Assembly (NCBI RefSeq): GCF_000716875.1
Contig: NZ_JNWQ01000025.1
Coordinates: 1 to 64,000 of the forward strand
Reading direction: 5' to 3'
From: Streptomyces novaecaesareae
GTDB taxonomy: Bacteria > Actinomycetota > Actinomycetes > Streptomycetales > Streptomycetaceae
DNA length: 64,000 bases
In this document: piece after piece, positions 8,076 to 17,112 of the stretch
How positions within the stretch are numbered: the stretch's first letter is position 1
Layout of the letters: each line of letters opens with the position of its first letter
The notes under the pieces: generated by a model
The model's database searches: none
What the model saw: the letters and a program-made list of their open reading frames with translations, nothing else
Told to the model about the DNA's origin: nothing
Program-made: the position numbers and the translations under genes

Positions 8076-9828
8076 ATGCCCGTCCTCCAGATCGAAGGCG
8101 ACGACTTCACGCTCGACGGCGAGCCGTTCCGGATCATCTCCGGCGGCCTGCACTACTTCCGCGTCCACCCCGACCACTGGGCCGACCGCCTGCACAAGGC
8201 CCGCCTGATGGGACTCAACACGGTTGAGACCTATGTCCCGTGGAACCTCCACCACCCACGGCCGGATGCGTTCCGCCTCGATGCGGAGCTCGACCTTGCG
8301 GCCTTCCTCGACCTCGCCGCCGCAGAGGGGCTCCACGTCCTGCTGCGCCCCGGGCCCTACATCTGCGTCGAGTGGGAGGGCGGCGGCCTGCCCTCCTGGC
8401 TGCTGGCCGAGCCCGGCATCCGGCTGCGCAGCCAGGACCCGAAGTACCTCACCGCCGTGGAGAGTTACCTCACCCACCTGCTCCCCCCCTCTGCTGGACC
8501 GGCTGGCCACGCGCGGCGGCCCTGTCCTGGCGGTGCAGGTGGAGAACGAGTACGGCGCCTACGACGAGGACACCGCCCACATCGCCCACCTCGCCCAACT
8601 CCTGCGCCGCCTCGGTGTCGACGTCCCCCTCTTCACCTGCGATCAGCCGGCCGACCTGGAGCGCGGCGCACTCCCCGGCACGCTCGCCACCGCCAACTTC
8701 GGCAGCGACGCCCGGCGCGGTCTCGCCGCTCTGCGCGCCCACCAGCTCACCGGTCCGCTGATGTGCAGCGAGTTCTGGAACGGCTGGTTCGACCGCTGGG
8801 GCGGCCGTCACGTGGTCCGCGAAGCCGCCGATGCCGCACGGGAGTTGGACGACCTCCTGGCGACGGGCGCCTCGGTCAACCTGTACATGTTCCACGGCGG
8901 CACCAGCTTCGGCTTCACCAACGGCGCCAACGACAAGCACACCTACCGCCCCACCGTCACCTCCTACGACTACGACGCCCCCCTCGACGAGAGCGGCGAC
9001 CCCACCGAGAAGTACGAGGCGTTCCGAGAGGTCATCGCCAAGTACGCGCCCGTGCCCACCGATCCGACACCCGGACGCGGCACGAAGCTTGCCGCACCAG
9101 GCATCGCCCTGACCGAATGCGCTCCGCTGTTCGACAACCTGCCCTTCCTGGGCACCCCGGTGGCCTCCGAGCGGCCGCTCACCATGGAACAGCTCGGCCA
9201 GGACTTCGGCTTCGTCCTCTACGAGACCGTCCTGCCCACCGCAGGCCCCGCGCTGCTGGAGATCGAGCACGTACGCGACCGGGCCCAGGTCTTCGTCGAC
9301 GGCCAGCCCGTGGGCGTCCTGGAACGCGAGAACCACGAACACGCCATCGCGCTCACCGCCCCCCACAAGGGCAGCGTCCTGCGCCTGCTCGTGGAGAACC
9401 AGGGCCGGGTCAACTACGGACCGGGCATCCACGACCGCAAGGGACTCCTCGGAAAGGTCCGCCTCAACGGCATCGAACCCACAGGCTGGACCAGCCGACC
9501 GCTCCCCCTCACCTCACTCACCGGCCTCGCCTTCACCAGCGGCGCCGAGCCCGCCATCGGCCCGTCCTTCCACCGCGGCACCTTCGAGGTCGACACACCG
9601 GCCGACACCTTCGTCCACCTGCCCGGCTGGACCAAGGGCAACGTCTGGGTCAACGGCTTCCACCTCGGCCGGTTCTGGTCCCGCGGTCCCCAACGCTCGC
9701 TCTACCTGCCCGACCCCGTCCTGCGCCCGGGGCCGAACGAGATCACCGTGCTGGAACTGCACGCGGCCCACCTCGCCGCCACCATCGACCTGCGTGGGCT
9801 ACCCGACCTCGGCCCCACCGAGGAATGA
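8076..9828 (+). pseudogene. GH35 beta-galactosidase with a frameshift in a C7 tract
   Basis: The 5' frame starts at ATG 8076 (MPVLQIEGDDFTLDGEPFRI) and encodes the GH35 barrel through LRPGPYICVEWEGGGLPSWL. From about 8490 the family continues in another frame (GGPVLAVQVENEYGAYDEDT) to a stop at 9826-9828. The switch falls at a run of seven C at 8483-8489. The acid/base glutamate (VENEYG), the nucleophile region (CSEFWNGWF) and the C-terminal jelly-roll domains are all present, and the combined length of about 584 residues is normal for bacterial GH35. Everything else looks healthy, so this is either a recent mutation or a sequencing indel. No strong ribosome-binding site precedes 8076, perhaps because the upstream junction lies only about 10 bases away. 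Confidence 0.85.
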
Positions 9829-9917
9829 CCAGGTACCGAAGGATCCTGCGGTCGCGAGGAGTTCGCGGAGTCGTTCGATGCACCAGGCGGCCGGGAAGCG
9901 TCCGCGCTCGACGGTGA

Positions 9918-10589
9918 TCACCACTGGTCCACGGCCGGCGACAGGCCCGCGGTGCGCGCGGCGACGCCCGCCTGGACTGCGAAGAGGCGGTCCCGCGCGT
10001 CCTGGTCGAGCGCGTGGAAGTGACCGTGCACCTCGAGGGCGACGAAGCCGTGCACGGTGGCCCAGGCCAGCATCAGGGATTCCGCCGCGTCCGGCACCAG
10101 TGGGCTGCCGATCCGGCCGCGTTCGGCCGTGTCGGCGACGAGTTCGGCCATGTGCTCCATCGCCCGCCGGGCGGCCACCACGGTCGGTCCGTCCGGTGGG
10201 GCCGCGTACCCGGGCACGGGGGAGCCGAAGATGAGGGCGAAGCGCTCCGGATTCCGCTGCGCCCAGGTCCGGTAGCCGGTGCAGGTGGCCACGAAGCGTC
10301 CGTCCAGGTCGTCCGGCGGCACGGTCTCGTGGGTCGCCGTCAACGCGTCCGACAGGCTGTCGTACGAGTCGGCGACGAGGGCGGTGAGCAGCTCGTCCCG
10401 GTCGGCGAAGTAGCGGTACAGCGCGGGCGGGGTCATCCCCATGCTGCGGGCGATGTCGGTGAAGCGGAGGTTCGCGGCGCCGCGCTCGACGATCAGGCCC
10501 AGGGCCGCGTGCTTGATCTCCTCCACGGTGTCGGTGCGCAGCCGCTCCCGGCGGCTCCGCCCCCCGCTCTCATCCGTCGACCCACTCAT
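9918..10589 (-). CDS. TetR-family repressor of the divergent MMPL pump
   Basis: This is a 223-residue TetR/AcrR regulator. The N-terminal helix-turn-helix is clear (LRFTDIARSMGMTPPALYRYFADRDELL, about residues 40-67), followed by a helical ligand-binding domain of the type with a WHG-like motif (AWATVHGFVALEVHGHF). The ATG has a GGAG 9 bases upstream. It is transcribed away from the MMPL transporter at 10732, and the 142-bp space between them holds a perfect 15-bp inverted repeat (10652-10687). By analogy with other TetR/efflux pairs it probably represses both genes until a drug or lipid ligand binds. Confidence 0.93.
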   Translation of the reverse strand: MSGSTDESGGRSRRERLRTDTVEEIKHAALGLIVERGAANLRFTDIARSMGMTPPALYRYFADRDELLTALVADSYDSLSDALTATHETVPPDDLDGRFVATCTGYRTWAQRNPERFALIFGSPVPGYAAPPDGPTVVAARRAMEHMAELVADTAERGRIGSPLVPDAAESLMLAWATVHGFVALEVHGHFHALDQDARDRLFAVQAGVAARTAGLSPAVDQW

Positions 10590-10651
10590 CGCATCTCCAT
10601 CGGCTCGCTGTGCCAGTCACCGCGTTGACAATCCGTACCCGTCGAGGGAAA

Positions 10652-10687
10652 CGTTACGCTTCATAAGATGCGTTATGAAGCGTAACG
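10652..10687. promoter_or_regulatory. TetR operator palindrome
   Basis: The arms CGTTACGCTTCATAA (10652-10666) and TTATGAAGCGTAACG (10673-10687) are perfect inverted repeats around a 6-base spacer. This A/T-richer block stands out in the GC-rich surroundings and lies between the divergent TetR and MMPL starts. It is the obvious binding site for the TetR protein encoded alongside. Confidence 0.85.
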
Positions 10688-10731
10688 CTTTGCCAGGGGG
10701 ACGGGGCCCCTGACGACGTACGGAGGACCAC

Positions 10732-12987
10732 ATGTCCCAGGGACTGCGCGAGGATCGGCGGACAGCCGCCGGGGAGAGCGGGCCGCACAGACCCGGCCCG
10801 CTCGGCCGAATAGCCGGTTGGAGCTTCCGGAACCGGGGCCGCACGGTGCTGCTCTGGCTGCTCGCCGCCGGCGCGGCCTTCGGCCTCTCGGCCGGCCTCG
10901 GCGCCAAGTACAGCGCCGACTACACCGCGCCCGGCTCGGACTCCAAGCAGGCCCAGCAGCTGCTGACGCGGGACTTTCCCGGGCTGGGCGGTGAATCGAT
11001 CAACCTGGTGCTGACCTCCGACGGCACCGTGACCGGCACCGCCACCCGCGACCGGGTCAAGGACCTGCTCGCCCGGATGGCCGAGGTGCCGCACGTCAGC
11101 GGCATCGACGACCCGTACGGCCCGCGCGGCAAGGTGTCGGCCGACGGCCGCACCGCCCTCGGGCAGATCCACCTGGACGTCGCCGTCGCCCCCGACATGC
11201 CGAAGGCGGACACCCAGCGGCTGCTCGACCTCGCCCGCCCCGTCGGCGGCGGCCTGCGCGTCCACCTCGGCGGCATGACGGTCCAGCAGGCCGAGCAGGG
11301 CGCGATCGGCTCGGAGGGCATCGGCATTGCGGCCGCCGCCGTGATCCTGGTGATCACCTTCGGCTCGGTCGTGGCCGCCGGCCTGCCGATGCTCACCGCG
11401 CTCGGCGGGCTCGCGGTCAGCAGCGCCCTGCTGCCGGTCCTCGCCGCGATCATGCCGGTCCCGGACTGGTCGACCTCGCTCGCCGCGATGCTGGGCATCG
11501 GCGTCGGCATCGACTACGCGCTGCTGCTGGTCACCCGGTTCCGCGAGTGGCGCGCCGAGGGGCTCGAACCCGAAGCCGCCACGGTCGCCGCGCTGGACAC
11601 CGCGGGCCGCGCGGTCGTGGTCGCCGGAATGACCGTGGTGGTCAGCATGCTCGGGCTGTTCGCGATGGGCCTGTCGTTCATGCGCGGCGCCGCGGTCTCG
11701 GCGATCCTCTCCGTGCTCGTCGTGATCGCCGCGTCCGCCACTCTCTTCCCCGCCCTGCTCGGCTACCTCGGCCGACACATCGAGCGCCTCCGGCTGCCCC
11801 TGCCCCAGCGCCGCGCCACCCAGGGCGAGAGTTCGGTGGGCGCCGGCTGGCTGCGCTGGAGCAGGCTGGTCGAGCGTCACCGCGTCCTCGGTGCCGTCAC
11901 CGGGGTCGTCGTCCTGCTGGCGCTCGCGGCGCCGTTCCTGGGCGTGCGCTTCGGCTTCCCCGACGCGGGCAACGACCCTGCCGGGCGCTCGAACCGGCTG
12001 GCGTACGACGCGGTAGCCGCCGGCTTCGGACCGGGCAGCAACGGACCGCTGGTCCTGGTCGCCGAGTTGGCGCCGGGCACCCCCGCCGACGCGACGGCCT
12101 CGTTGCCCACCGCGCTGAAGGCGGTGCCCGGCGTCACGGCCGTGACCCCTCCGGTGCCCGGCGCCGACGGCCGCTCGCTGCTGCTCACCGTCGTCCCGGA
12201 CACCGGTCCGCAGTCCAGCGCCACCAAGGCCCTGGTCCGCGACCTCCGCCATCACGTCATCCCGGCTGCGGTCGGCCCCGGCGTCCGGGTGCACGTCGGC
12301 GGGGCGACCGCCAGCGCGATCGACAGCACCGACAACATCTCCCGCCGCATCCCGCTACTGGTCGGCGGCGTGGTCACGGTGTCGATGCTCCTGCTCCTGG
12401 TGGCCTTCCGCAGCCTCGCCGTCGCCCTCAAGGCCGCTGTGATGAACCTGCTTTCCGTCGGCGCCGCGTACGGCGTGGTCGCCCTCGTCCTCGAAGGCGG
12501 CACCGCCGGCCGATGGATCGGCATCGACAGCCCCACCCCGCTGCCGGCCTTCGTCCCGGTGCTGACCTTCGCCGTCCTGTTCGGCCTCTCGATGGACTAC
12601 GAGGTCTTCCTGGTGAGCCGGATGCGCGAGGCCTGGCTGCGCACCAACGACAACGCGGAGTCCATCGTCAGCGGACTGGCGGGCACCGCGCGGGTGATCA
12701 CCGCGGCGGCGGCCATCATGGTCGCCGTGTTCGCGGCCTTCGTTCCGGCGCCCGACCTGCCGGTCAAGGTCATCGGCGTCGGCATGGGGTCGGCCATCCT
12801 GATCGACGCCACGCTGGTCCGACTGCTGCTGGTACCGGCCGTGATGCACCTGCTCGGCCGCGGCAACTGGTGGCTGCCCGCCTGGCTGGACCGCCGCCTG
12901 CCCCACCTCCACGTCGAAGGACACACCGAGTTCTACCAGCCGGAGGCCGCCGCCGAGGCGCCCCGCTCCCCGGCGGTGGTCGGCTAG
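10732..12987 (+). CDS. MMPL-family RND transporter
   Basis: This is a 751-residue polytopic membrane protein of the MMPL/RND superfamily. It shows the two-fold repeat of the family: one helix, a large extracytoplasmic loop, then a helix bundle containing LGIGVGIDYALLLVTRFREW in the first half and VLFGLSMDYEVFLVSRMREAW in the second. The GxxxDY-type segments carry the proton-relay residues of the family. ATG 10732 is preceded by CGGAGG. Its divergent TetR partner and operator suggest an inducible efflux pump for a hydrophobic compound. Nothing nearby says which substrate. Confidence 0.93.
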   Translation: MSQGLREDRRTAAGESGPHRPGPLGRIAGWSFRNRGRTVLLWLLAAGAAFGLSAGLGAKYSADYTAPGSDSKQAQQLLTRDFPGLGGESINLVLTSDGTVTGTATRDRVKDLLARMAEVPHVSGIDDPYGPRGKVSADGRTALGQIHLDVAVAPDMPKADTQRLLDLARPVGGGLRVHLGGMTVQQAEQGAIGSEGIGIAAAAVILVITFGSVVAAGLPMLTALGGLAVSSALLPVLAAIMPVPDWSTSLAAMLGIGVGIDYALLLVTRFREWRAEGLEPEAATVAALDTAGRAVVVAGMTVVVSMLGLFAMGLSFMRGAAVSAILSVLVVIAASATLFPALLGYLGRHIERLRLPLPQRRATQGESSVGAGWLRWSRLVERHRVLGAVTGVVVLLALAAPFLGVRFGFPDAGNDPAGRSNRLAYDAVAAGFGPGSNGPLVLVAELAPGTPADATASLPTALKAVPGVTAVTPPVPGADGRSLLLTVVPDTGPQSSATKALVRDLRHHVIPAAVGPGVRVHVGGATASAIDSTDNISRRIPLLVGGVVTVSMLLLLVAFRSLAVALKAAVMNLLSVGAAYGVVALVLEGGTAGRWIGIDSPTPLPAFVPVLTFAVLFGLSMDYEVFLVSRMREAWLRTNDNAESIVSGLAGTARVITAAAAIMVAVFAAFVPAPDLPVKVIGVGMGSAILIDATLVRLLLVPAVMHLLGRGNWWLPAWLDRRLPHLHVEGHTEFYQPEAAAEAPRSPAVVG

Positions 12988-13221
12988 TCGCTACAGCGGA
13001 CCGCGGGCGCCCCACGACGCCTGCGGTCCGCCGCTACGGAACGCGCCGCCCCGGTCTGCGCGGACCCGACCGACTCCGTCGGATCACGTCGGATCACACG
13101 CCTCGGCGCCGAGCGCGACAACCTGCGGGCCGCGGGCGGCGCTGGCGACCGGCGGCCCCGCGGCGGGATCATGGGGGTATGCGCACCGGCCGCCGTGGGT
13201 CGGTCCGAGGGGGTGAGTCGG

Positions 13222-13764
13222 ATGGCTGCCGTCTCCACCATGGTTCCGCTCGGGACTCCCGCGCCCGATTTCGCGCTGCCCGCGATCGACGGCCAGACCG
13301 TGGCCCGGGACGACTTCGCCGCCGCACCGGCCCTGCTGGTGGCCTTCCTGTGCAACCACTGCCCCTTCGTGAGACATGTCGAGCAGGTCTTCGGCCGGCT
13401 GGTCGGCGAGTTCCCGGACCTGGCGGTCGTCGGGATCTGCAGCAACAGCCCGGCCGTCGCGCCCACCGATGACGCCGACGGGCTGCGCGCCCAGGTCGCA
13501 CGGACGGGCTGGACCTTCCCGTACCTCGTCGACGTCGACCAGTCCGTCGGCCGGGCGTACCACGCGGCCTGCACACCGGACTTCTTCCTGTACGACGCCC
13601 GGCGGGAGCTGGCCTACCGCGGCGCGATGGACGAGTCCACCCCTGGCAACCGGCAGCCGGTCACCGGTGAGCTGCTGCGGCACGCCGTCGGCCTGGTACT
13701 GGCGGGCGAGCCCGTGCCGGAGCCACACCGGGCAAGCATGGGCTGCTCCATCAAGTGGGCTTGA
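13222..13764 (+). CDS. Redoxin/thioredoxin-fold protein (AhpC/TSA-like)
   Basis: This 180-residue protein has the thioredoxin fold of the AhpC/TSA redoxin family. Visible elements are the opening APDFALPAIDGQTV, a CxxC-like active site in LCNHCPFVRHVE and the later conserved ACTPDFFLYDARRELAYRG with the cis-proline region. This subgroup, with CNHCPFV, is common in actinomycetes. The exact redox partner is not known. The start is the ATG at 13222, preceded by GAGGGGGTGAG. It stands alone; 234 bp upstream of it, after the MMPL gene, hold no gene I can support. Confidence 0.85.
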   Translation: MAAVSTMVPLGTPAPDFALPAIDGQTVARDDFAAAPALLVAFLCNHCPFVRHVEQVFGRLVGEFPDLAVVGICSNSPAVAPTDDADGLRAQVARTGWTFPYLVDVDQSVGRAYHAACTPDFFLYDARRELAYRGAMDESTPGNRQPVTGELLRHAVGLVLAGEPVPEPHRASMGCSIKWA

Positions 13765-13873
13765 CGGGAGCCGACCGAGCACCGCCGACGGTCGTGACGG
13801 AGCTTGACCTTGAGCTACCACTCTTCCCCAAGTCAGCTATCCAGAAGTCGAGTTGATCCACCAGGCCGGTCCG

Positions 13874-15229
13874 CTACCTCACAGTACGGTTCCGATGAAC
13901 AGCGATCAGATCGCGGTACCAGGCGTACGAGGCCCTCGGGGTGCGGCGCTGCGTCGCGAAGTCGACGTGGACGAGGCCGAAGCGCTGGTGGTAGCCCTCG
14001 GCCCATTCGAAGTTGTCGAGGAGGGACCAGGTGTAGTAGCCGCGGACGTCGACGCCTTCGGTGACGGCGGCGGCGAGGGCGGCGAGGTGGGTGGCCAGGT
14101 AGTCGATGCGGGGCTGGTCGGGGGTCGTGGACTCGGTGACGGAGCAGCCGTTCTCGGTGATGGTGATGGGTGGGAGGGCTTTTCCGTAGGACTCCTTCAA
14201 ATCGAGGAGGAGTCGGCGGAGGGCGTCGGGGACGACGGGCCAGCCGAAGGCGGTGTGGGGGACGTCGGGGATGTCGACGAGGTCGAAGGGTAGGGCTGGG
14301 TCGGTGGGGGCGGCGACGCGGGTGGGGTTGTAGTAGTTGACGCCGAGGCCGTCGAGGCCGGGGGTGTGGATGAGGTCGGTGTCGCCGGGGTGGATGGCGC
14401 CGTAGATGTCGTCGGGGACGCCGAGGGCGGAGAGGTCGGGGTAGCGGCCGAGGAGGACGGGGTCGGTGAACAGGCGGTTGTGCAGGGCGTCGTAGGCCTG
14501 GGCGGCGGCGAGGTCGGGCTCCGAGGGGGAGGCCGGTTCGACGGGGGTGAGGTTGTTGGAGAGCATCACCTCCAGGCCGCGCTCGTGGAGGATCGAGGCG
14601 GCCAGGCCGTGGGCGAGGAGTTGGTGGTGGGCGGCCGGTAGGGCCTCGAACATGAGGGTGCGGCCGGGGGCGTGGGTGCCGAGGGCGTAGCCGAAGACGG
14701 TGTGGACGAAGGGCTCGTTGAGGGTGATCCAGGTGGGGATGCGGTCGCCGAGGCGGTCGGTCACGATCGCGGCGTAGTCGGCGAAGCGGTGGGCGGTGTC
14801 GCGGTTGAGCCAGCCGCCACCGTCCTCCAGGGCCTGCGGGAGGTCCCAGTGGAAGAGGGTGGGGAGCGGGGTGATGCCGGCGTCGAGGAGGGCGTCCACC
14901 AGGCGGTCGTAGAAGGCGAGTCCGGCGGGGTTGACAGCGCCCGCGCCGGTGGGCAGGACGCGGGACCAGGAGATGGAGAAGCGGTAGCCGTCGAGGCTCA
15001 GGCCCTTCATCAGGGCGATGTCCTCGGGGTAGCGGTGGTAGTGGTCGCAGGCGACCGCGCCCGTGTGGCCGTCGCGGACGGCGCCGGGGCGGGCGACGAA
15101 GGTGTCCCAGACGGACGGACCGCGGCCGTCCTCCCCCACCGCCCCCTCGATCTGGTACGCGGCGGTAGCGGCACCCCAGCGGAATCCCGCCGGCAGGTCG
15201 AGACGGTCCGGGTCGAGACGGTCCGGCAT
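13874..15229 (-). CDS. GH1 beta-glucosidase
   Basis: This is a complete 451-residue family 1 glycosidase. The start region FRWGAATAAYQIEGAV, the acid/base glutamate in ITLNEPFVHTV and the nucleophile in ITITENGCSV are all present, together with the aglycone-site YTWSLLDNFEWAEGY. There is no signal peptide, so it acts in the cytoplasm, probably on imported cellobiose or other beta-glucosides. An AGGAGG lies 6 bases before ATG 15229. About 45 bases of its 3' coding sequence recur near the left window edge (115-162). No sugar transporter or LacI regulator is next to it. Confidence 0.95.
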   Translation of the reverse strand: MPDRLDPDRLDLPAGFRWGAATAAYQIEGAVGEDGRGPSVWDTFVARPGAVRDGHTGAVACDHYHRYPEDIALMKGLSLDGYRFSISWSRVLPTGAGAVNPAGLAFYDRLVDALLDAGITPLPTLFHWDLPQALEDGGGWLNRDTAHRFADYAAIVTDRLGDRIPTWITLNEPFVHTVFGYALGTHAPGRTLMFEALPAAHHQLLAHGLAASILHERGLEVMLSNNLTPVEPASPSEPDLAAAQAYDALHNRLFTDPVLLGRYPDLSALGVPDDIYGAIHPGDTDLIHTPGLDGLGVNYYNPTRVAAPTDPALPFDLVDIPDVPHTAFGWPVVPDALRRLLLDLKESYGKALPPITITENGCSVTESTTPDQPRIDYLATHLAALAAAVTEGVDVRGYYTWSLLDNFEWAEGYHQRFGLVHVDFATQRRTPRASYAWYRDLIAVHRNRTVR

Positions 15230-15404
15230 GGCAGCCTCCTGACGGAAACCTGAGGAGGACTCATGTTACCGGCGCGGCACTCCGTCGTCAGGGGGCCGGC
15301 GCCTGCGAGCTTTTCCTACGAGTCAACATGGTCGCCCGTCCGCGGCGTGCCCGAGACAATCCGATCCGCATGGCCGAACCCGCGGACAGAAAGAGTGTGG
15401 CTAC

Positions 15405-16988
15405 GTGGCGACGACGACTGAAGTTTCTCCGGCCCCTTCCCAGGACCGCTTAACGGCGGTTCCCGAGCTGTACCGGCGGCCGTTGCTCGCCGTCTCCGCC
15501 GGGTTGGGCGTGGTGCTGCTGGCCCTGTCGGGGCGCAACGGCTACCACGTCGACGAGTTGTACAACCGGGCCTCCGGCGGACACCTGGCCCTGGGGTACG
15601 TCGACCAACCCCCGCTGGTCTCCGTGATCGCCAGAGTGGAGACCACGCTGTTCGGCGACACCCTGACCGGGTTCCGCGTGATCCCGGCGCTGATGGCCTG
15701 CCTGGTGGTGTGGGTGTCCGGCCTCATCGCCCGCGAACTCGGCGGCGCGCGCGGCGCCCAGCTCTTCGCCGCCGCCGCGTCGGGCGCGACGGTGGTCACG
15801 CTCAACGCCGGGCACGTGCTGACCACCAACATCCCCGACCTGCTCACCTGGGTGGCCCTGGGCTGGCTGTTCGTCCGCCTGCTGCGCACCCAGGACACCC
15901 GGCTCTGGCTGGCCATCGGCACCGTCTCCGGTGTGGGCCTGCTCGCCAAGAACCTCCTCGTGCTGCTGGTCCTCTCGCTGCTCGTGGGCATCCTGGTGGC
16001 GGGGCCACGAGCGGTCCTGCGCAGCCGGCACCTGTGGCTGGGGGCGGCGATCGCCGCGGTGTTCGCGGTGCCGATGGTGCTGTGGCAGATCTCGCACGGC
16101 TGGCCGGCGGTGGAGATGAGCGACGCGTTGAAGGTCGCCCTCGGGTCCGACTCCCGGGTCGCCTTCGTGCCGTTCCAGGTGATCCTGATCGGCCTGTTCC
16201 TCACCCCGGTGTGGATCTCCGGGCTCGTGGCGCTGCTGCGCCGCCCGGCGTGGCGGGCCTTCCGGCCGGTCGGTGTCGGCTACCTGTTCCTGGTGGTGCT
16301 GCTGCTCGCCATCGGCGGGAAGCCCGAGTACACCGGCGGTCTCCCGCTGGTGCTGCTGGCGGCGGGTTCCGTCGCGACGGTGGAGTGGGCGAAGACCCGC
16401 GTCCGCCGCTCGCTGGCCGGCACCGCCCTGGTGGCCAACCTGGTGCTGTCCTCCGTGCTGATGCTCCCGGTGCTGCCCATTGCGGTGTACGGGTCGAACC
16501 CGGTGCTGAAGTCGCTCGGGGTCTTCCAGCTCGACCAGTCGCGCTGGCCGCAGCTGGCCGAGGAGGTCGCCGCCGTCGACCGCTCGCTCTCCCCGCAGGA
16601 CCGCGAGCACGCCGTCGTCTACGCCAACCACTACGGACTGGCGGGCGCCCTGGACAAGTTCGGCCCGCAGAACGGCCTGCCGCAGGTCTACAGCGGACAC
16701 AACTCCTACGCCGACTTCGGAAAGCCCACCGACGACAAGAACGTGGTGATCGCGGTCGGTGTGAACCGCGACGAGTTCGGGGCGCTGTTCGCGAGCTGCG
16801 AGCCCGCCGGCAAGTTCGAGACCGACCTGCCCGTCGCCGACAAGGACACGCCGTTCCTGGTGTGCCGCAACCCCCGCGAGCCGTGGGCGAAGCTGTGGCC
16901 CAAGCTCACCTGGATCGGCTTCAGCTGCCCGTACACGGCCGAGGCGATCACCGCCAAGAGCGAGAAGGGCTGCTCGCTGACCGACTGA
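15405..16988 (+). CDS. ArnT/PMT-like membrane glycosyltransferase
   Basis: This 527-residue protein has about ten membrane helices and an N-terminal loop with GYHVDELYNR, matching the acidic active-site loop of GT39/GT83-like dolichyl- or polyprenyl-phosphate-sugar glycosyltransferases (ArnT/PMT fold). YVDQPPLV in the first extracytoplasmic loop is also typical of these actinobacterial members. The C-terminal third is extracytoplasmic. It would transfer a sugar from a lipid carrier outside the membrane; acceptor and sugar are unknown. The start is GTG 15405, the first codon of the conserved reading. It faces the MFS gene of the peptide cluster, with a strong terminator between them. Confidence 0.88.
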   Translation: MATTTEVSPAPSQDRLTAVPELYRRPLLAVSAGLGVVLLALSGRNGYHVDELYNRASGGHLALGYVDQPPLVSVIARVETTLFGDTLTGFRVIPALMACLVVWVSGLIARELGGARGAQLFAAAASGATVVTLNAGHVLTTNIPDLLTWVALGWLFVRLLRTQDTRLWLAIGTVSGVGLLAKNLLVLLVLSLLVGILVAGPRAVLRSRHLWLGAAIAAVFAVPMVLWQISHGWPAVEMSDALKVALGSDSRVAFVPFQVILIGLFLTPVWISGLVALLRRPAWRAFRPVGVGYLFLVVLLLAIGGKPEYTGGLPLVLLAAGSVATVEWAKTRVRRSLAGTALVANLVLSSVLMLPVLPIAVYGSNPVLKSLGVFQLDQSRWPQLAEEVAAVDRSLSPQDREHAVVYANHYGLAGALDKFGPQNGLPQVYSGHNSYADFGKPTDDKNVVIAVGVNRDEFGALFASCEPAGKFETDLPVADKDTPFLVCRNPREPWAKLWPKLTWIGFSCPYTAEAITAKSEKGCSLTD

Positions 16989-17028
16989 GCAGGCCCCCTG
17001 GGCCGGCCTTCCGGGGCCGACCTCCTGG

Positions 17029-17082
17029 CAAGGACGCGGCCCCTGCCCCTCACCGGTGTGAGGGGCAGGGGCCGCGTCCTTG
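17029..17082. terminator. Bidirectional terminator hairpin, 25-bp stem
   Basis: A perfect 25-bp inverted repeat (17029-17053 and 17058-17082) with the loop CGGT lies between the convergent glycosyltransferase (ends 16988) and MFS transporter (ends 17113). There is no U-tract, as is common in Streptomyces. It can serve both genes and marks one border of the peptide cluster. Confidence 0.9.
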
Positions 17083-17112
17083 TACCGCCCGTGGGATCCG
17101 GGCCGCGTCCCG

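Noticed and set aside
11547..13472. 641-codon + frame overlapping the MMPL transporter
   Set aside because: It is a shifted reading of the MMPL gene with arginine/proline-rich composition.
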